A stretch of 64,000 nucleotides of DNA from Erodium maritimum (Eukaryota > Streptophyta > Magnoliopsida > Geraniales > Geraniaceae), in assembly GCA_963921825.1 (NCBI GenBank), contig OY997593.1:38765111-38829110 (forward strand), in the 5' to 3' direction. The translations under genes and the position numbers were made by a program. Below, one piece after another: positions 10,140 through 23,900 of this stretch; positions within the stretch are counted from its first letter, which is position 1; the number at the start of each line of letters is the position of its first letter. The notes under the pieces were generated by a model. That model was not told the origin of the DNA and did no database searches. It worked only from the letters and a program-made list of their open reading frames with translations.

Positions 10140-13100
10140 AAAATATTTTTTTTTAGATCGGGGTTAAGATAATTCAAACTTACATGCTCGGACATTTATA
10201 CTAGCCTAAAACAATTATTGATGATAAAGTATTACATAAACTAGTTATGTCAATGTTAAAAACGGAGAAAACGTCAAAAAAAATGCTCTCTACCTACATC
10301 GCTTATACAACTACATTGCAATGTAGTCGTAGTTGCAAACTAAAAAAATAAAAATATATTTTTAGGTCGGGGTTAAGATAATACAAACTTTCATGTTTGG
10401 GACATTGATACTAGCCTAAAACAATTATTGATGATCAAGTTTTACATAAACAAGTTACGTTGGTGTTCAAAACGACGAAAAAAACCCTAAAATACTCTCT
10501 GCCTATATAGCCTCTACGACACACTACAATGTAGTCGTACTTGCAAACTAAAAAAATAAAAATATTTTTTTTGGTCGGGCTTAAGATGATTAAAACTTTC
10601 ATCGTCGATATATTAATACTAGCCTAAAACAATTATTGATGATCAAGTATTACATATACTAGTTATGTCGGTGATCAAAACGTCGAAAAAATCCCTAAAA
10701 TGCCATCTGCCTACAAAGCCTCCACGAATACATTTCAATGTAGTCGTAGTTGCAAACTAAAAAAAATAAAAATGTATTATTAGGTCGGGTTTAAGATAAT
10801 ACAAACTTTCATTATGGGGATATTGATATTAGCCTAAACCAATTATTGATGACAAAGTTTACATAAACTAATTATGTCGGTGTTTAAAACGATGAAAACG
10901 TCGAAAAAAACACTAAAATGCTCTCTGCTTACATAGCCTCTACGAAAACATTGCAATGTAGTCGTAGTTGCAAATTAAATAAATAAAAATAATTTTTTTC
11001 GGCCGGGGTTAAGATAATTCAAAGTTTCATGCTCGGGATATTGATACTAGCCTAAAAAAAATTATTGATGATAAAGTATTACATAAACTAGTTATGTCGA
11101 TGTTCAAAACGGCGAAAACGTCGAAAAAACCCATAAAATACTCTCTACCTACATAGCTTATACGAGTACATTGCAATGTAGTCGTAGTTGCAAACTAAAC
11201 AAATAAAAATATATTTTTAGATCGGGGTTAATATAATACAAACTTTCTTGTTTGGGAATTTGATACTAGCCTAAAACAATTATTGATGATTCAGTTTTAC
11301 TAATTATGTCGTTGTTCAAAACGACGAAAAAAACCCTAAAATGTTGTCTGCCTATATAGCCACTACCACTACATTACAATGTAGTCGTATTTGCAAACTT
11401 TAAAAATAAAAATATATTTTTATGTCGCGGTTAAGATAATTCAAGCATTCATGCTCAGGAAATTGATACTATCCTAAACCAATTAATGATGCTCAAGTAT
11501 TACATAAACTAGTTATGTCGGTGTACAAAATAACGAAAAGGTCGAAAAAAACCCCTAAATGGCTCTCTGCCTACCTAGCCTCTACGACTACATTGCAATG
11601 TAATCGTAGTTGCAACCTAAAAAAATAAAAATATATTTTTGGGTCGGGGTTAAGATAATTCAAACTTTCATGCTCGTGACAATGATACTAGCCTAAAACC
11701 ATTATTGATGATCAAGTATTACATAAACCAATTATGTCGGTGTTCAAAACATCGAAAAAACCCTTAAAATTCTCTCTGCCTACATAGCCTCTACGACTAC
11801 ATTGCAATGTAGTCGTAGTTGCACACTAAAAAAATAAAATAAAAAATTTAAAGTTGGGGTTAAGATAATTCAAACTTTCATGCTCGGGACATTGATACTA
11901 CCATAAAATAATTATTGAAGATCAAGTATTACATAAACTAGTTATGTCTGTGTACGAAACAACGAAAACTTCGAAAAAAACCCTAAATGTGTCTCTGCCT
12001 ACCTAGCCTCTACGACTACAATGTAATGTAATCATAGTTGAAACCTAAAAAATAAAAATATTTTTTTAGGTCGGGTCTGAGATAATTCAAACTTTCATGC
12101 TCGGGACATTGATATTAGCCTAAAACAATTATTGATGATCAAGTATTACATAAACTAGTTAAATCAGTGTTCAAAAAGTCGAAAAAACCCAAAAATGCTC
12201 TCTGCATACATAGCCTCTACGACTACGTTACAATGTAGTCGTAGTTGTAAACAATAAAATAACAATATATTTTTAGGCCGGGGTAAATATAATTTAAACT
12301 TTCATGCTCGGGACATTGATACTAGCCTAAACAATTAGTGATGATCAAGTATTATATATAATAGTTATGTCGGTTTTCAAAACGGTGAAAATGTCGAAAT
12401 AACATAAAATGCTCTCTGCCTACATAGCCTCTACCTCTGCATTGCAATGTAGTCGTAGTTGAAAACTAAGAAAATAAAAAATATATTTTGAGGTCGGGGT
12501 TAGGATAATTCAATCTTTCATGCTCGGTACATTGATACTAGCCTAAAACAGTTATTGATGATCAAGTATTACATAAACTAGTTATATCAGTGTTCAAAAA
12601 GTAAAAAACAAACCCTAAAATGCTCTCTGGCTACATAGCCTCTACAACTACATTGCAATGTAGTTGTAGTTGCAACCTAATAAAATAAAAATATATTTTT
12701 AGGTCGGGGTTTAGATAATCCAAACTTTCATGCTCGTGACAATGATACTAGCCCAAAACCATTATTGATGATCAAGTATTAAATAAACCAGTTATGTCGG
12801 TGTTCAAAACGTCGAAAAAACCCTTAAAATTCTCTTTGCCTACATAGCTTCTACGACACATTGCAATGTAAATGTAGTTGCAAACTAAAAAAATAAAAAT
12901 ATATGTTTAGGTCGGTGTTCAGATAATTCAAAATTTCATGCTCGGGACATTGATACTAGCTTAAAACAATTATTGATGATAAAGTATTACATAAACTAGT
13001 TATGTCGGTGTTCAAAAAGTTGAAAAAAACCCTAAAATGCTCTCTGCCTACATAGCCTCTACAACTACATTTTAATGTAGTCGTAGTTGCAAACTAAAAA

Positions 13101-14272
13101 AATAAAAATATATTTTTAGGACGGGGTTAAGATAATTCAAACTTTCATGCTCGGGACATTGATGCTAGCCTAAAACAATTATTTATGATAAAGTATTACA
13201 TAAACTAGTTATGTCGATGTCAAAAACATAGAAAACGTCGAAAAAACCCCTAAAATGCTCTCTACCTACATAGCCTCTACGACTACATTGCAATGTAGTC
13301 GTAGTTCGAAAAAAAAATATATATATATATTTTTAGGTCGGGGTAAACATAATTCAAACTTTCATGCTTGGGACCTTGATACTAGCGTAAAACAATTATA
13401 GATGATTAAGTATTCCATAAAATAGTTATGTCGGTTTTCAAATTGGTGAAAACGTTGAAAAAACCCTAAAATGCTCTCTAACTACATAGCCTCTTTGACT
13501 ACATTGCAATGTTGACGTAGTTGCAAACTAAAAAAATAAAAAAATATTTTTAGGCCGGGTTTCAGATAATTCAATCTTTCATTCTCGGGACATTGAAACT
13601 AGCCTAAAACAATTATTGATGATCAAAGGTTACATAAACTAGTTATGTCGGTGTTCAAAACGATGAAAAAAACCCTAAAATGCTATCTGCCTTCATAGCC
13701 TCTACGAATACATTGCAATGTAGTCGTAGTTGAGAACTAAAAAAATAAAAATATATTTTTAGGTCGGGGTTAGGATAATTCAAACTTTCATGCTCGCGAC
13801 ATTGATACTAACATAAAACAATTATTGATGATAAAGTATTACATAAACTAGTTATGTCGATGTTCAGAACGGCGAAAACGTCGAAAAAAAACTTAAAATA
13901 CTCTCTACCTAAATAGATTATACGAGTACATTGCAATGTAGTCGTAGTTGCAAACTAAAAAAATTATTGATGATTTTAAGGTCGGGGTTAAGATAATACA
14001 AACTTTCTTGTTTGGGAAAAAATTATTGATGATTCAGTTTTACTAATTATGTCGGTGTTCAAAACGACGAAAAAAACCCTAAAATGTTGTCTGCCTACAT
14101 AGCCTCTACGACTACATTGCAATGTAGTCGTAGTTGCAAACTTTAAAAATAAAAAATATATTTTTATGTCGCGGTTATGATAATTCAAAAATTCATGCTT
14201 GGGACATTGATACTATCGTAAAACAATTAGTTATGATCAAGTATTACATAAACTAGTTATGTCGGTGTACGA
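10140..14272 (+). repeat. Satellite block 2, longest uninterrupted array (about 20 monomers)
   Basis: These are tandem monomers of 203-220 bp, measured between successive ATGTAGTCGT motifs at 10321, 10529, 10739, 10957, 11176, 11379, 11599 and 11807. Distinctive variants appear: GATTCAGTTTTACTAATTATG at about 11289 and again at 14033, CTCGGTACATTG at about 12525, and GACACATTGCAATG at about 12853. These recur downstream at higher-order spacing. Short open frames here are AT-rich chance frames. Confidence 0.95.
11791..11818. repeat. 28-bp perfect palindrome of the satellite monomer (example copy)
   Basis: CTACGACTACATTG is followed directly by its reverse complement CAATGTAGTCGTAG, giving a perfect two-fold dyad with no spacer. 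Most monomers retain it with zero to three mismatches. It could extrude as a cruciform or act as a dyad protein-binding site; neither is shown by the sequence alone. Confidence 0.95.
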
Positions 14273-17200
14273 TGTCACGCCCCAATTTCAGTAAACCGAA
14301 CTCGAGACGCGAACGTTTAAATTAAGAAAGCACTTTGAAAACAAATTCATTAAAACACTTTACAACACCAGTTTAGTTCAACAAAAGGATAAATACAATT
14401 CAAATAAAACGTCCCACAAGCGGACAAAAAAGGCGAGGTATCCGTCGCTAGACCACAAGTAAAAACCCGGACTCCGCTCCCAGCTCCACAAGCTCCGAGA
14501 GCTCACCTGGTCCGTCCCACGAACAGTACCTGTAGGAAAAGCAGCTAGGGGTGAGCGTTCGCTCACCACCACGGATAACAGACTGACTACGGCATAATTA
14601 GCAGACAATGCCGGTAACACCAACAACAAGCTCAACCCCCGGGGATCACTGTCCCCAACCCAAGTACTCTGACTGACAACACCCACGGTGACCTTCCTCG
14701 AACGACTCAACACTCAACACGTAAGTAGACCCGAACACAACGATAACAACCTCTTCCAAGGACTCAAAGGAACTACGCAATACCAAACAAGATCACAAAG
14801 GATCGCACACCAAACAAGATCACAAAGGATCGCAACCAGCTGCTCAGTAACCTCCCTCACTCATGCGCTTTGCCGAACCACTCAGGCCAGGCGGTCGACC
14901 TGTATCACTAACCTCTCTCACTCATGCGCTTTGCCGAACCACTCAGGCCAGGCGGTCGACCTGTCTCACTCACGCACTTTGCCGAACCACTCAGGCCAGG
15001 CGGTCGACCTGTCTCACTCACGCACTTTGCCGAACCACTCAGGCCAGGCGGTCGACCTGTCTCACTCACGCACTTTGCCGAACCACTCAGGCAACCACAA
15101 TCACAGTCACAATCACCAACACAATCACAAGCAAGTTCGACAACACAGGCACTCAAGGCCACTCAAGACACCTCAACAAACATGACTCGGGTCCAACAAC
15201 CCCACGGGCACTCACTGCCACTCAAGACACACCAACAATCAAGACTCAGGTTCAACACCCCCCACGGCACTCACTGCCACTCAAGACACCGAAACGACAA
15301 CACGGGCTCTCATGGCCACCCAAGACTCAGCAATAAAAAACAAATAACACACAACAACCTCCGGCATGGTCATATGCCTCCAGTACTCCTAATATCAACA
15401 AGTTCACAGAAAACCTCCGGGCATGGTCATATGCCTGCAGTAAAACAATTTTCACTAAGTTCTCTACTCCTACGACACTACTAAGTGTCACATGCAATTC
15501 TACAGTTAACTTTCCCTAGTCAGGGCCGAGATCCGGCTACTTTTCCCTACCTCAACTGAAGAGCAACCGCTACGCTTCCTAGCTGCTGACGTTTTGGCTC
15601 GCTACCTCCGAGCTTCGCTTCGATCGAAGCCGGAAACTAAAAGAAACACGAAAGCCATAGATTAATAACGGTTCTGCCGGTAAGTTAAAGGTTAATTTAA
15701 CGGTCAAGATTTCTCCAGTTTAAAACCGACAGTTGTCCCTTAAACTCGAGCGGGATAAAAGTCGGGTTACGACAGATCAGTTTGAGTACCCGAGCACCGA
15801 AACCGGTGCATGCGAGGCACGGTCCCAATGCACGAATCCCGAGGTCCGATTCAGCGGTCCGCTTTTGTTCCTTTTTAAACCCAATAGCAGTCCATTTTAC
15901 CCAGAGTTCCAGAGTCGTTCCCAAAATCCGATTAATAACCCCTTTTCAAAATAGAACGGTTTTTATTTTAAAACAAAATCCCTTTTTACTTAAAACCGTC
16001 GTTGAACTCCCTTGCTTTAACTAATTCCGTCTTTGATTTTAAAACAAAACGGGTTCCTTCCGTTCGTTTCCAAACTCGATATTTTGGTCCAAACCCTTAT
16101 AAAGTCGATTTGATTTCGTTTTCCCCCTTTTCGATTTAACTTCACTCGAGTCTAACCTTAATAAACGACTTTCGTTCTTTTTTTAAAACCCGTTTAACCT
16201 AAGCCGATCTAGTTTTAACGATAACAATTTTTACGTCTGAACACAAGGATCGAACTTTTGTTTCACAACTGATTTTCAAAGTAAACTCAACTTAACCCTT
16301 TTTTTTTGTTCACAGTTAAACAGATCCGAAAAAGAAACGTAAGAAACAATAATACAATAAACTTAAATTTGTTTTCTTTACAATTTCATATTAACGTCCA
16401 AATACAGTAAATCTTTAAACAAAACCAGATTCACTGAAATTCGAAGACGGGAAAAAAAAGGGTTCGGTTTCGAACCGGTCGGCCGCCGGCGAGGGCGGCG
16501 TCGGCCGGGGCCTAACCGTAGAGAAAGGACGGCGGCGTCGGCGAAGAACGACGGGGAGGTGGAGCACGGCGGAGTACGGCGGGGATCCGCCTCGGATCCG
16601 GACGAAGACGGGCCGTTCCGTCCCGGATCTGTGCCCGCACCGGCGAGTCCGTCTCGGCTCGGCCGTGCACGGCGACGGCGGGACTCAGAAACGCTCGGGC
16701 GCGGAGGGGCAAAGGGAGATCGCCGTGGTTGAACGGAGGTCGGAGACGGTGATTTCCGGCGAGACAGGCCCGAGAGAGGGAGGGGTTCGGCCAACGGTGG
16801 CGGCGGCGACGTGAGCTGGAGAAGACGGGGCGAAGGCGTGGCCGGCCGGAGAAGGAGGGGCTCGGTGAGGGACGGCCAGGCTCGGGATCTGAGAGGGAGG
16901 TGGAAGAGGGGGTCGAGGGCGGTGGCTACGGGTGTGGGAGGGCGGTGGCCGGACGGAGAAGGAAGGGAGACGGGGACGGCGTGGGGACGAGGGTGATATG
17001 GAGATGTGGCCGAACTCGGGACCGGCGGCCGACGACGGGAGTTGAGAAGAGGGTGGGAGGTCGGTGAGGGTTCGGGAACGGGAGAGGAGATGGGGCGGCT
17101 GAGTGGGGGAAGAAGATGAAGTGATGCTGAATGGGTTGAAACCCTAAAAAGGGTCTTTATACCCTGGGCTTGGGCCGGGTCTGCTGGTTTGGGCCGGGTC

Positions 17201-17319
17201 TAGCCCGCCCGGTCCAGCCCTTTAAAATATAATTTTTTTTTTTGCACTTGTTTTAAAAACCTACCTTAAGGTTTCCGGATTGCAATTTAATACCCTTTTG
17301 AAGCGCAGCGGGTTTTACA
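14273..17319 (-). mobile_element. Solo LTR C (type 2, minus strand)
   Basis: An isolated 3.05-kb chromovirus LTR reads TGTCACGCCCC...GGGTTTTACA on the plus strand, so its sense is minus. It is flanked by the 5-bp target duplication TACGA at 14268-14272 and 17320-17324. Ends and internal blocks match the LTRs of the element at 18022-29462, but it is clearly diverged from them. No internal sequence is present, so this is the product of LTR-LTR recombination. In its sense direction a TATAAAGACCC box lies about 160 bp from the LTR start (17151-17161), followed by a very GC-rich leader at about 16440-17130. Confidence 0.9.
14863..15090. repeat. 48-bp minisatellite inside solo LTR C
   Basis: Tandem units carry CGCACTTTGCCGAACCACTC followed by AGGCCAGGCGGTCGACCTGT. 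The first interval is 61 bp (14863 to 14924), then three intervals of 48 bp (14924, 14972, 15020, 15068). This explains the repetitive frames that cross it. The LTRs of the element at 18022-29462 carry a different tandem unit at the corresponding place. Confidence 0.9.
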
Positions 17320-18021
17320 TACGAAACAACGAAAACGTCGAAAAAAACGCCAAATGTGTCTCTGCCTAACTAGCCTCTACAACTACATTGCAATGTAATC
17401 ATAGTTGCAACCTAAAAAAATAAAAATATATTTTTAGGTCGGGTTTAAGATAATTCAAACTTTCATGCTCGGGACATTGGTACTAGCCTAAAACAGTTAT
17501 TGATGATCAAGTATTACATAAACTAGTTACATCAGTATTCAAAAAGTCAAAAAAGAAAAAAAAACATTTTCTCTGCATATATAGCCTCTACGACAACGTT
17601 GCAATGTAGTCGTAGTTGCAAACAAAAAATAACAATATATTTTTAGGTCGGGGTAGACACAATTAAACTTTCATGCTCGGGACATTGATACTAGCCTAAA
17701 ATAATTAGTGATGATCAAGTATTACATATAATAGTTATGTCGGTTTTCAAAATGGTGAAAGTGTCGAAATAAACCTTAAATGTTCTCTGCCTACATAGCC
17801 TCTACCTTTACATTGCAATGTAGTCGTAGTTGAAAATTAAGAAAATAAAAAATATAGTTTTAGGTCGGGGTTAGGATAATTCAATCTTTCATGCTCGGTA
17901 CATTGATACTAGCCTAAAAGAATTATTGATGATCAAGTATTACATAAACTAGTTATATGAGTGTTCAAAAAGTAAAAAAAAAAAACCCTAGAATGCTCTC
18001 TGCCTACATAGCATGTACAAC
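17320..18021 (+). repeat. Satellite block 3
   Basis: About 3.3 monomers continue in register from 14272 once solo LTR C and one copy of its target duplication are removed. It contains the variant monomers ATTAGTGATGATCAAG and CTCGGTACATTG that also occur at about 12.3-12.5 kb and 34.4-34.6 kb. Confidence 0.9.
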
Positions 18022-20964
18022 TGTCACGCCCCAATTTCAGCGAACCGAAACTAGGGACGCGAACGTTTAAAAAGTTACAAAACTGAAACCTGTTTTCGAT
18101 AAATCACCTAAAAAGTCAGTTTAGTTCCACAAAAGAATAATATTTACATCTCAAAATAAAAGTCCCACACTTGGACAAAACGAGATACACGTCTCTAGAA
18201 TCAAACACCCAGCAACCCGCTTCAAGCTTTTCAAGCTTCAGAAGCTCACCTAGTCCAGACTACGAACGGTACCTGTAGGAAAAGCAGCTAGGGGTGAGCG
18301 TTCGCTCACCACCACAGATAACATACTGACTATGGCATAATTAGTAGACAAAGCCGATGACACCAACAACGACTCAAGACACCCACACGACCGGTCTTTT
18401 CCTCAACTGACTCAACACACAGACACGTTATGTAGACCCCACACTACGATCGACGACCTCCTCCAAGACACGACTTACCACACAATACCAAACAAGATCA
18501 CAAAGGATCGCAAACCAGCTGCTCAGTAACCAATCTCTGTATCCTGCCCTTTCCGATCCCAGTCGGTACAGGCGGTCGACCTGTCGCGCAACTTCCCCCG
18601 ATCCCAGTCGGGGGGCTAACCCACAACCTCTCTGCTTCACCCGATCCTAGTCGGGTGGTTAGCCACACCCGCGCGTCCTTCCCCCGATCCCAGTCGGGGA
18701 GCTAGCCCACAACCCCTCCGCTTCTCCCGATCCCAGTCGGGAGGCTAGCTACACCACACAACCTCCACCAGTAACCAGTAACCAATCACAAACACAAACA
18801 AGTTCAAACAGACAGTAACGACACCGGTGACAACTCCACAGGCACTCAAGGCCAACAAAACACCAACAACCAAACACAGGTTCAACAACCCTATGGGCCC
18901 TCATGGCCACCCAAGACACCAACGATAAAGTACGGGTTCACAACCCCACGGGCACTCACGACCACTCAAAATACCGAAACGACAACACGGGCTCTCATGG
19001 CCACCCAAGACTCAGCAATAATTAACACGGGCTCTCAAGGCCACCCAAACTCAATCAACAAATAACACGGGCTCTCAAGGCCACCCAAACTCAACAACAA
19101 ACAACACGCAACAACCTCCGGGCATGGTCATATGCCTCCAGTGAAACAGTTAACGCTAAGTTCTCTGCTCCTACGACACTACTAAGTGTCACATGCACTT
19201 TCAGTAATCGCTACGTTCCCGTATCATGCATTTCTAATATTCGATAACCTAAATAACCCACGACACCCCGGTGTCACATGCAATTCTACAGTTAACTTTC
19301 CCTAGTCAGGGCCGAGATCCGGCTACTTTTCCCTACCTCGAAAGCAACTCCAGAAGCGCTGCACTAAACCCGAGATGAATCGCAGTCACTCGCCGAGCCT
19401 CCCTTTGCCTCGGTCCGCAGCACGATCTAAAAGAACACAGATTTAACTCACTTTAAACTAGTACGAACCGGTCGAAAATAAATAACTCAAAGCCCAAAAA
19501 TAATAACGGTTCCTCCGTTAAGTTAACGGCTACGATTTGTCCATTTTAAACTTGACAGTTGTCGTTTACACTCGAGCGGGATAAAAGTCGGGTTACGACG
19601 GATCGGGTTCGAGCACCCGCGCACCGAACCCAGGTTTGATCTAAACCCAGTTTAAACCCCTTTTTAACTTAAAACCGTCGTTGAACTCCCTTGCTTTAAT
19701 TAATTCCGTCTTTGATTTTAAAACAAAACGGTTTCCTTCCGTTCGTTTCCAAACTCGATATTTTGGTCCAGAACCCTTATAAAGTCGATTTGATTTCGCT
19801 TCCCCCCTTTTTGATTTAACTTAACTCGAGTCTAACCTTAATAAACGACTTTCGTTTTTAAAACCCGTTTAACCTAAGCCGATATAGTTTTATCGATAAT
19901 TAAATTACGTCCAAACGGTACGGATTTAATCTTTAAACTAACCCTGATTTCGTTTTACAAACAGTTTGAACCCAACCCATTCGTACTTAAATCTATTCTA
20001 AACATAAGAATAATTATATCGATAACTTATATTTTGTCGATCTTTACAAAATCAGATTTACACGATTACAACAATCCTTTAAACAACCAGATCTACGTTT
20101 TTCTATTCCGTTCCCTTCCATTTCGGGAGCTCCGTTCCATCCCGACCAGATTTGAACGAACTCGAGAAAAGGGAAAGCGAAGAAGAAGAACGGTTCTGCT
20201 TGGTCCGGCCGACCACCGCCGCCGGTCGGCCGAGCTTCCACGGGCCGAGAACTAACCGTGAGGAAACGGTGGCGGCGGTGGACGGCGGTGCACGGCGGCG
20301 TCGGCGCGGGTCCGGACGACTCGTCCCGTTCCGGATCTGGCGAGCTCGCTGGCGACGGAGCTCGGTTCGTGTCTCGGACGGGCAGATCGTTGACGGGAAG
20401 AGGGCGGCGGCGCGTTAGGGCTCGGACGGGACGGTGGTGGACGGCCTGTTCTTCGGCGGGGACGGGGACGACGGCGTGATGAGCTCGGTGGCGGACGGTG
20501 GCCGGAGCTGGTGAGGAAGACGAAGGAGAAGGATGAGGCAGCGAGCTCGGGGACGGGGTTGTGTGGCTGACCGGAGCGGTGACGACGTCGGGACGGAGGA
20601 GAAGAGGACGGGACGGTGCACGGCGACGGAGGACCTGGGCGTGGTCGGACGGAGATGGAAGGGAGACGGCGTGGTGGCTGGAGGAGAGGGAGGTCGGGGT
20701 TCGGCTGAGACGTGGCGGCGTGTGGTGGCGATGGGACAGCGGCCGGAGCTGGTGGGAGGTCGCCGGAGGTGGATGGAGAGGATCGGTTTCGAAGGAGAAG
20801 GGAGAGGTGTGGGGGTCGGCTGCGCAGGAGAAGAAGAAGTGAGGGTTATGGGTTGAAACCCTAAAACAAAGGGTTTTATACCCTGGGCTTGGGCCGGGTC
20901 TGCTGGTTTGGGCCGGGTCTGGCCCGCCCGGTCCATACCTTAACGAAACGAAGCGGGTTTTACA
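18022..20964 (-). mobile_element. Chromovirus B, 3' LTR (type 2)
   Basis: It begins TGTCACGCCCCAATTTC on the plus strand and ends GGGTTTTACA beside the polypurine tract. It is almost identical to the copy at 26483-29462. Internal landmarks are four hairpin-forming units with CCCGATCCCAGTCGGG cores (about 18550-18745), GGCTCTCAAGGCCACCCAA tandem units (about 18985-19110), and a GC-rich block at about 20200-20800. The apparent open frames in the GC-rich block are compositional. Confidence 0.92.
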
Positions 20965-20982
20965 ATCTACCCCCCTTAAAGG
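20965..20982 (-). other. Polypurine tract of chromovirus B
   Basis: On the minus strand CCTTTAAGGGGGGTAGAT directly precedes the 3' LTR. It is essentially the same tract as in chromovirus A at 6371-6387. Confidence 0.9.
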
Positions 20983-20999
20983 AATTTCGCCCACGAAAT

Positions 21000-23900
21000 T
21001 TAAAACAGCGTACCTCGGGAAACGAACAAGGCGGGATACTTCGCGCGAACCTCGTCCTCGCGCTCCCAAGTCGATTCAGCCCCGTGGTGCTTCCACTGTA
21101 CTCGTACCAAGTGGATAATCTTGCCTCCCCGCAGAATCTGCTCCCGCGTGTCCATAATCCGAACCGGCTGCTCCTCATAGGAGACATGATCAGCCACCTC
21201 GATATCTGTCCACTCGATGACGTGGGAGGGGTCTGCATTGTACTGCCGCAACTGAGACACGTGGAAGACGTCATGGACTCTCCCAAGTTGCGGTGGCAAC
21301 GCTAGACGATATGCCACTGTTCCCACTCTGCCCAAAATCTGGAACGGGCCAATGTACCTCGGAGCCAACTTGCCCCCGCTGCGCCTGAACCGCACCAGCC
21401 CTTTCCTCGGGCTCACCTTCAGGAACACGTGATCCCCGATTGCAAACTCAAGGGGTCGACGTCGCCTGTCGGCATAACTCTTCTGTCGGCTCTGCGCTGT
21501 CCTCAGCCGATCGCGAATCAGTGCGACTTTCTCCGTCGTCTCTCTGACAAGATCTGGCCCCAGCAGACTCTTGTCCCCCACCTCTGCCCAGCATACTGGT
21601 GACCGACACGGCCTCCCATACAACGCTTCGAAAGGTGCCATCCCGATACTGGCTTGGAAGCTGTTGTTGTAGGCGAACTCGGCCAACGGCAGGTGGGTCT
21701 CCCAAGATCCCCTGAAATCCAGTACACATGCTCGCAGCATGTCCTCTAAGATCTGAATGGTACGCTCCGACTGACCGTCTGTCTGAGGATGATGCGCTGT
21801 ACTGAGTAGCACCTCGGTCCCCAATGCCTTCTGCAAACTCGGCCAAAACCTGGACGTGAAGCGGGGATCCCTGTCAGACACTATCGACACCGGGACCCCG
21901 TGGAGACGCACTATCTCCTGAACGTACAAACTGCTCAACTTGTCCATTGGGTCGGTCATCCTCATAGCCAGGAAGTGGGCCGACTTGGTCAACCGGTCGA
22001 CTACCACCCACACTGCGTCGTTCCCCTTTGGCGATCTCGGTAGTCCACACACGAAGTCCATCGTAATGTGTTCCCACTTCCACTGAGCAATCGGTAGTGG
22101 CTGTAACAATCCCGCTGGACGCTGATGCTCGGCCTTCACCTGCTGACAGACAAGGCATCTCGACACAAACTCTGCGACTGCTCTCCTCATGCCGCGCCAC
22201 CAGTAGTGCCGTCTGAGGTCACGGTACATCTTGGTGCCCCCCGGATGCACTGTGAGACGCGAATGGTGTGCCTCTCGTAACACGGCGTCTCTACAGTTAA
22301 CCGGTACGAATAGCCCCCCGCGGTATCGTAGTCCCCAATCAGTGCTGTCCTGCCAGCCCACCACCTCGTCACCCCTGACGACTCTCTCGCGTATCTCTGA
22401 TGCTTCGACGTCCTTTGTCTGCGCCTCCAGCACTTGGGCAAGCAGTGAGGGCTGAGCCACTAGTGAGCACATGGCAACACCGCCAGTAACCTCCTCTAGC
22501 TCAAGCCCGAATGTGCTCAGCTCCCCCATCATGCCCCACTCTCTGACAGATATGCTGGCGAGGCTCGGAGCCGACTTCCAACTCAAGGCGTCGGCGACAA
22601 CGTTCGCCTTGCCTGGGTGGTAGTGTAGCTCGAAATCGTACTCCTCGAGTAGTTCCATCCACCGTCGCTGACGCATGTTCAGGTCTCGCTGGGAAAATAT
22701 GTACTTGAGGCTCTTGTGATCCGAGAACACCTGAAACCCCTCGCCGTACAGATAATATCGACAGCTCTTCAGCGCAAACACGACTGCTGCTAGCTCCAAG
22801 TCGTGGGTAGGATAGTTGCGCTCGTGTATCTTCAACTGCCTGGAGCCATAAGCCACAACTCTGCCCGACTGCATCAGCATGCAGCCCAGTCCCTCTCCGG
22901 ACGCATCACAGTAAACATCATAACCAATCCCTCGCTCGGGCACCACTAACACTGGAGCTGTAGTCAATCGAGTCTTCAATTCCGCGAACGCACGCTCACA
23001 GTCATCTGTCCACACGAACCCAACACCCTTGCGTGTCAACAGAGTCATCGGTGCGGCTAGTCGTGCAAAATCCTGGACAAATCGCTTATAGTAGCCTGCC
23101 AATCACAGAAAGCTGCGGATCTCGAAAACACTCGTGGGCCGTGCCCACTTCGAGACCGCATCGATCTTCGACGGATCGACCAGGATACCGTCACGGGATA
23201 CGATGTGGCCGAGGAACCTCACCTCAGAGAGCCAGAACTCGCACTTCTCCCGGTTGGCATATAGCTGATGCTTGCGCAGTAGTGTTAGAACAGCCCTCAG
23301 ATGTGCCTTATGCGCCGCCTCGTTCTGCGAATATATCAGGATGTCGTCCACAAATACCACCACAAACTGATCTAGGTACGGCCGGAAGATGCTGTTCATC
23401 AGGTCCATGAACGCTGCTGGCGCGTTCGTAAGTCCGAATGGCATCACTAGGAACTCGTAGTGCCCATAGCGTGTCCGGAATGCAGTCTTTGCGACGTCCC
23501 CCTCACGGACTCGCAACTGATAATAACCGGATCGCAGATCGATCTTCGAGAAGTGAGTCGCCCCTCTCAACTGGTCGAACAAGTCGTCGATCCTCGGCAT
23601 CGGGTACCTGTTCTTCACCGTAACCCGGTTCAGCTTCCGGTAATCTATACACATCCGTAGCTCTCCACTCTTCTTCTTCACGAAGAGTGCTGGTGCTCCC
23701 CACGGCGATGCACTCGGACGGATAAACCCCTTCTGCTGAGGCTCCTCCAGCTGACGCTTCAGCTCAGTCAACTCGGCCGGCGCAAACCTGTAAGGCGCCA
23801 TCGATATCGCCGTCGTTCCCGGCACTAGGTCAATCCTGAACTCCACCTCACGAATCGGTGGCAGCCCGCTCAACTCCTCAGGAAAGACCTCGGGGAACTC

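Noticed and set aside
13988-14188. Small frames inside satellite monomers (also 57422-57646)
   Set aside because: They are AT-rich chance frames not kept across monomers.
14688-15484. Open frames of 157-186 codons with repeated peptide units
   Set aside because: They are translations of the 48-bp minisatellite in the LTR. The repeat length, a multiple of three, keeps all frames open.
16378-16996. Several overlapping open frames on both strands in a GC-rich block
   Set aside because: They lie in the leader part of solo LTR C. High GC removes stops in all frames, and no domain is recognisable.
20044-21069. Long minus-strand open frame of 341 codons, Pro/Ser/Arg-rich
   Set aside because: It crosses the pol end, the polypurine tract and the GC-rich LTR leader. 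Composition is biased and the duplicate LTR does not preserve it as a unit, so it is a chance frame.
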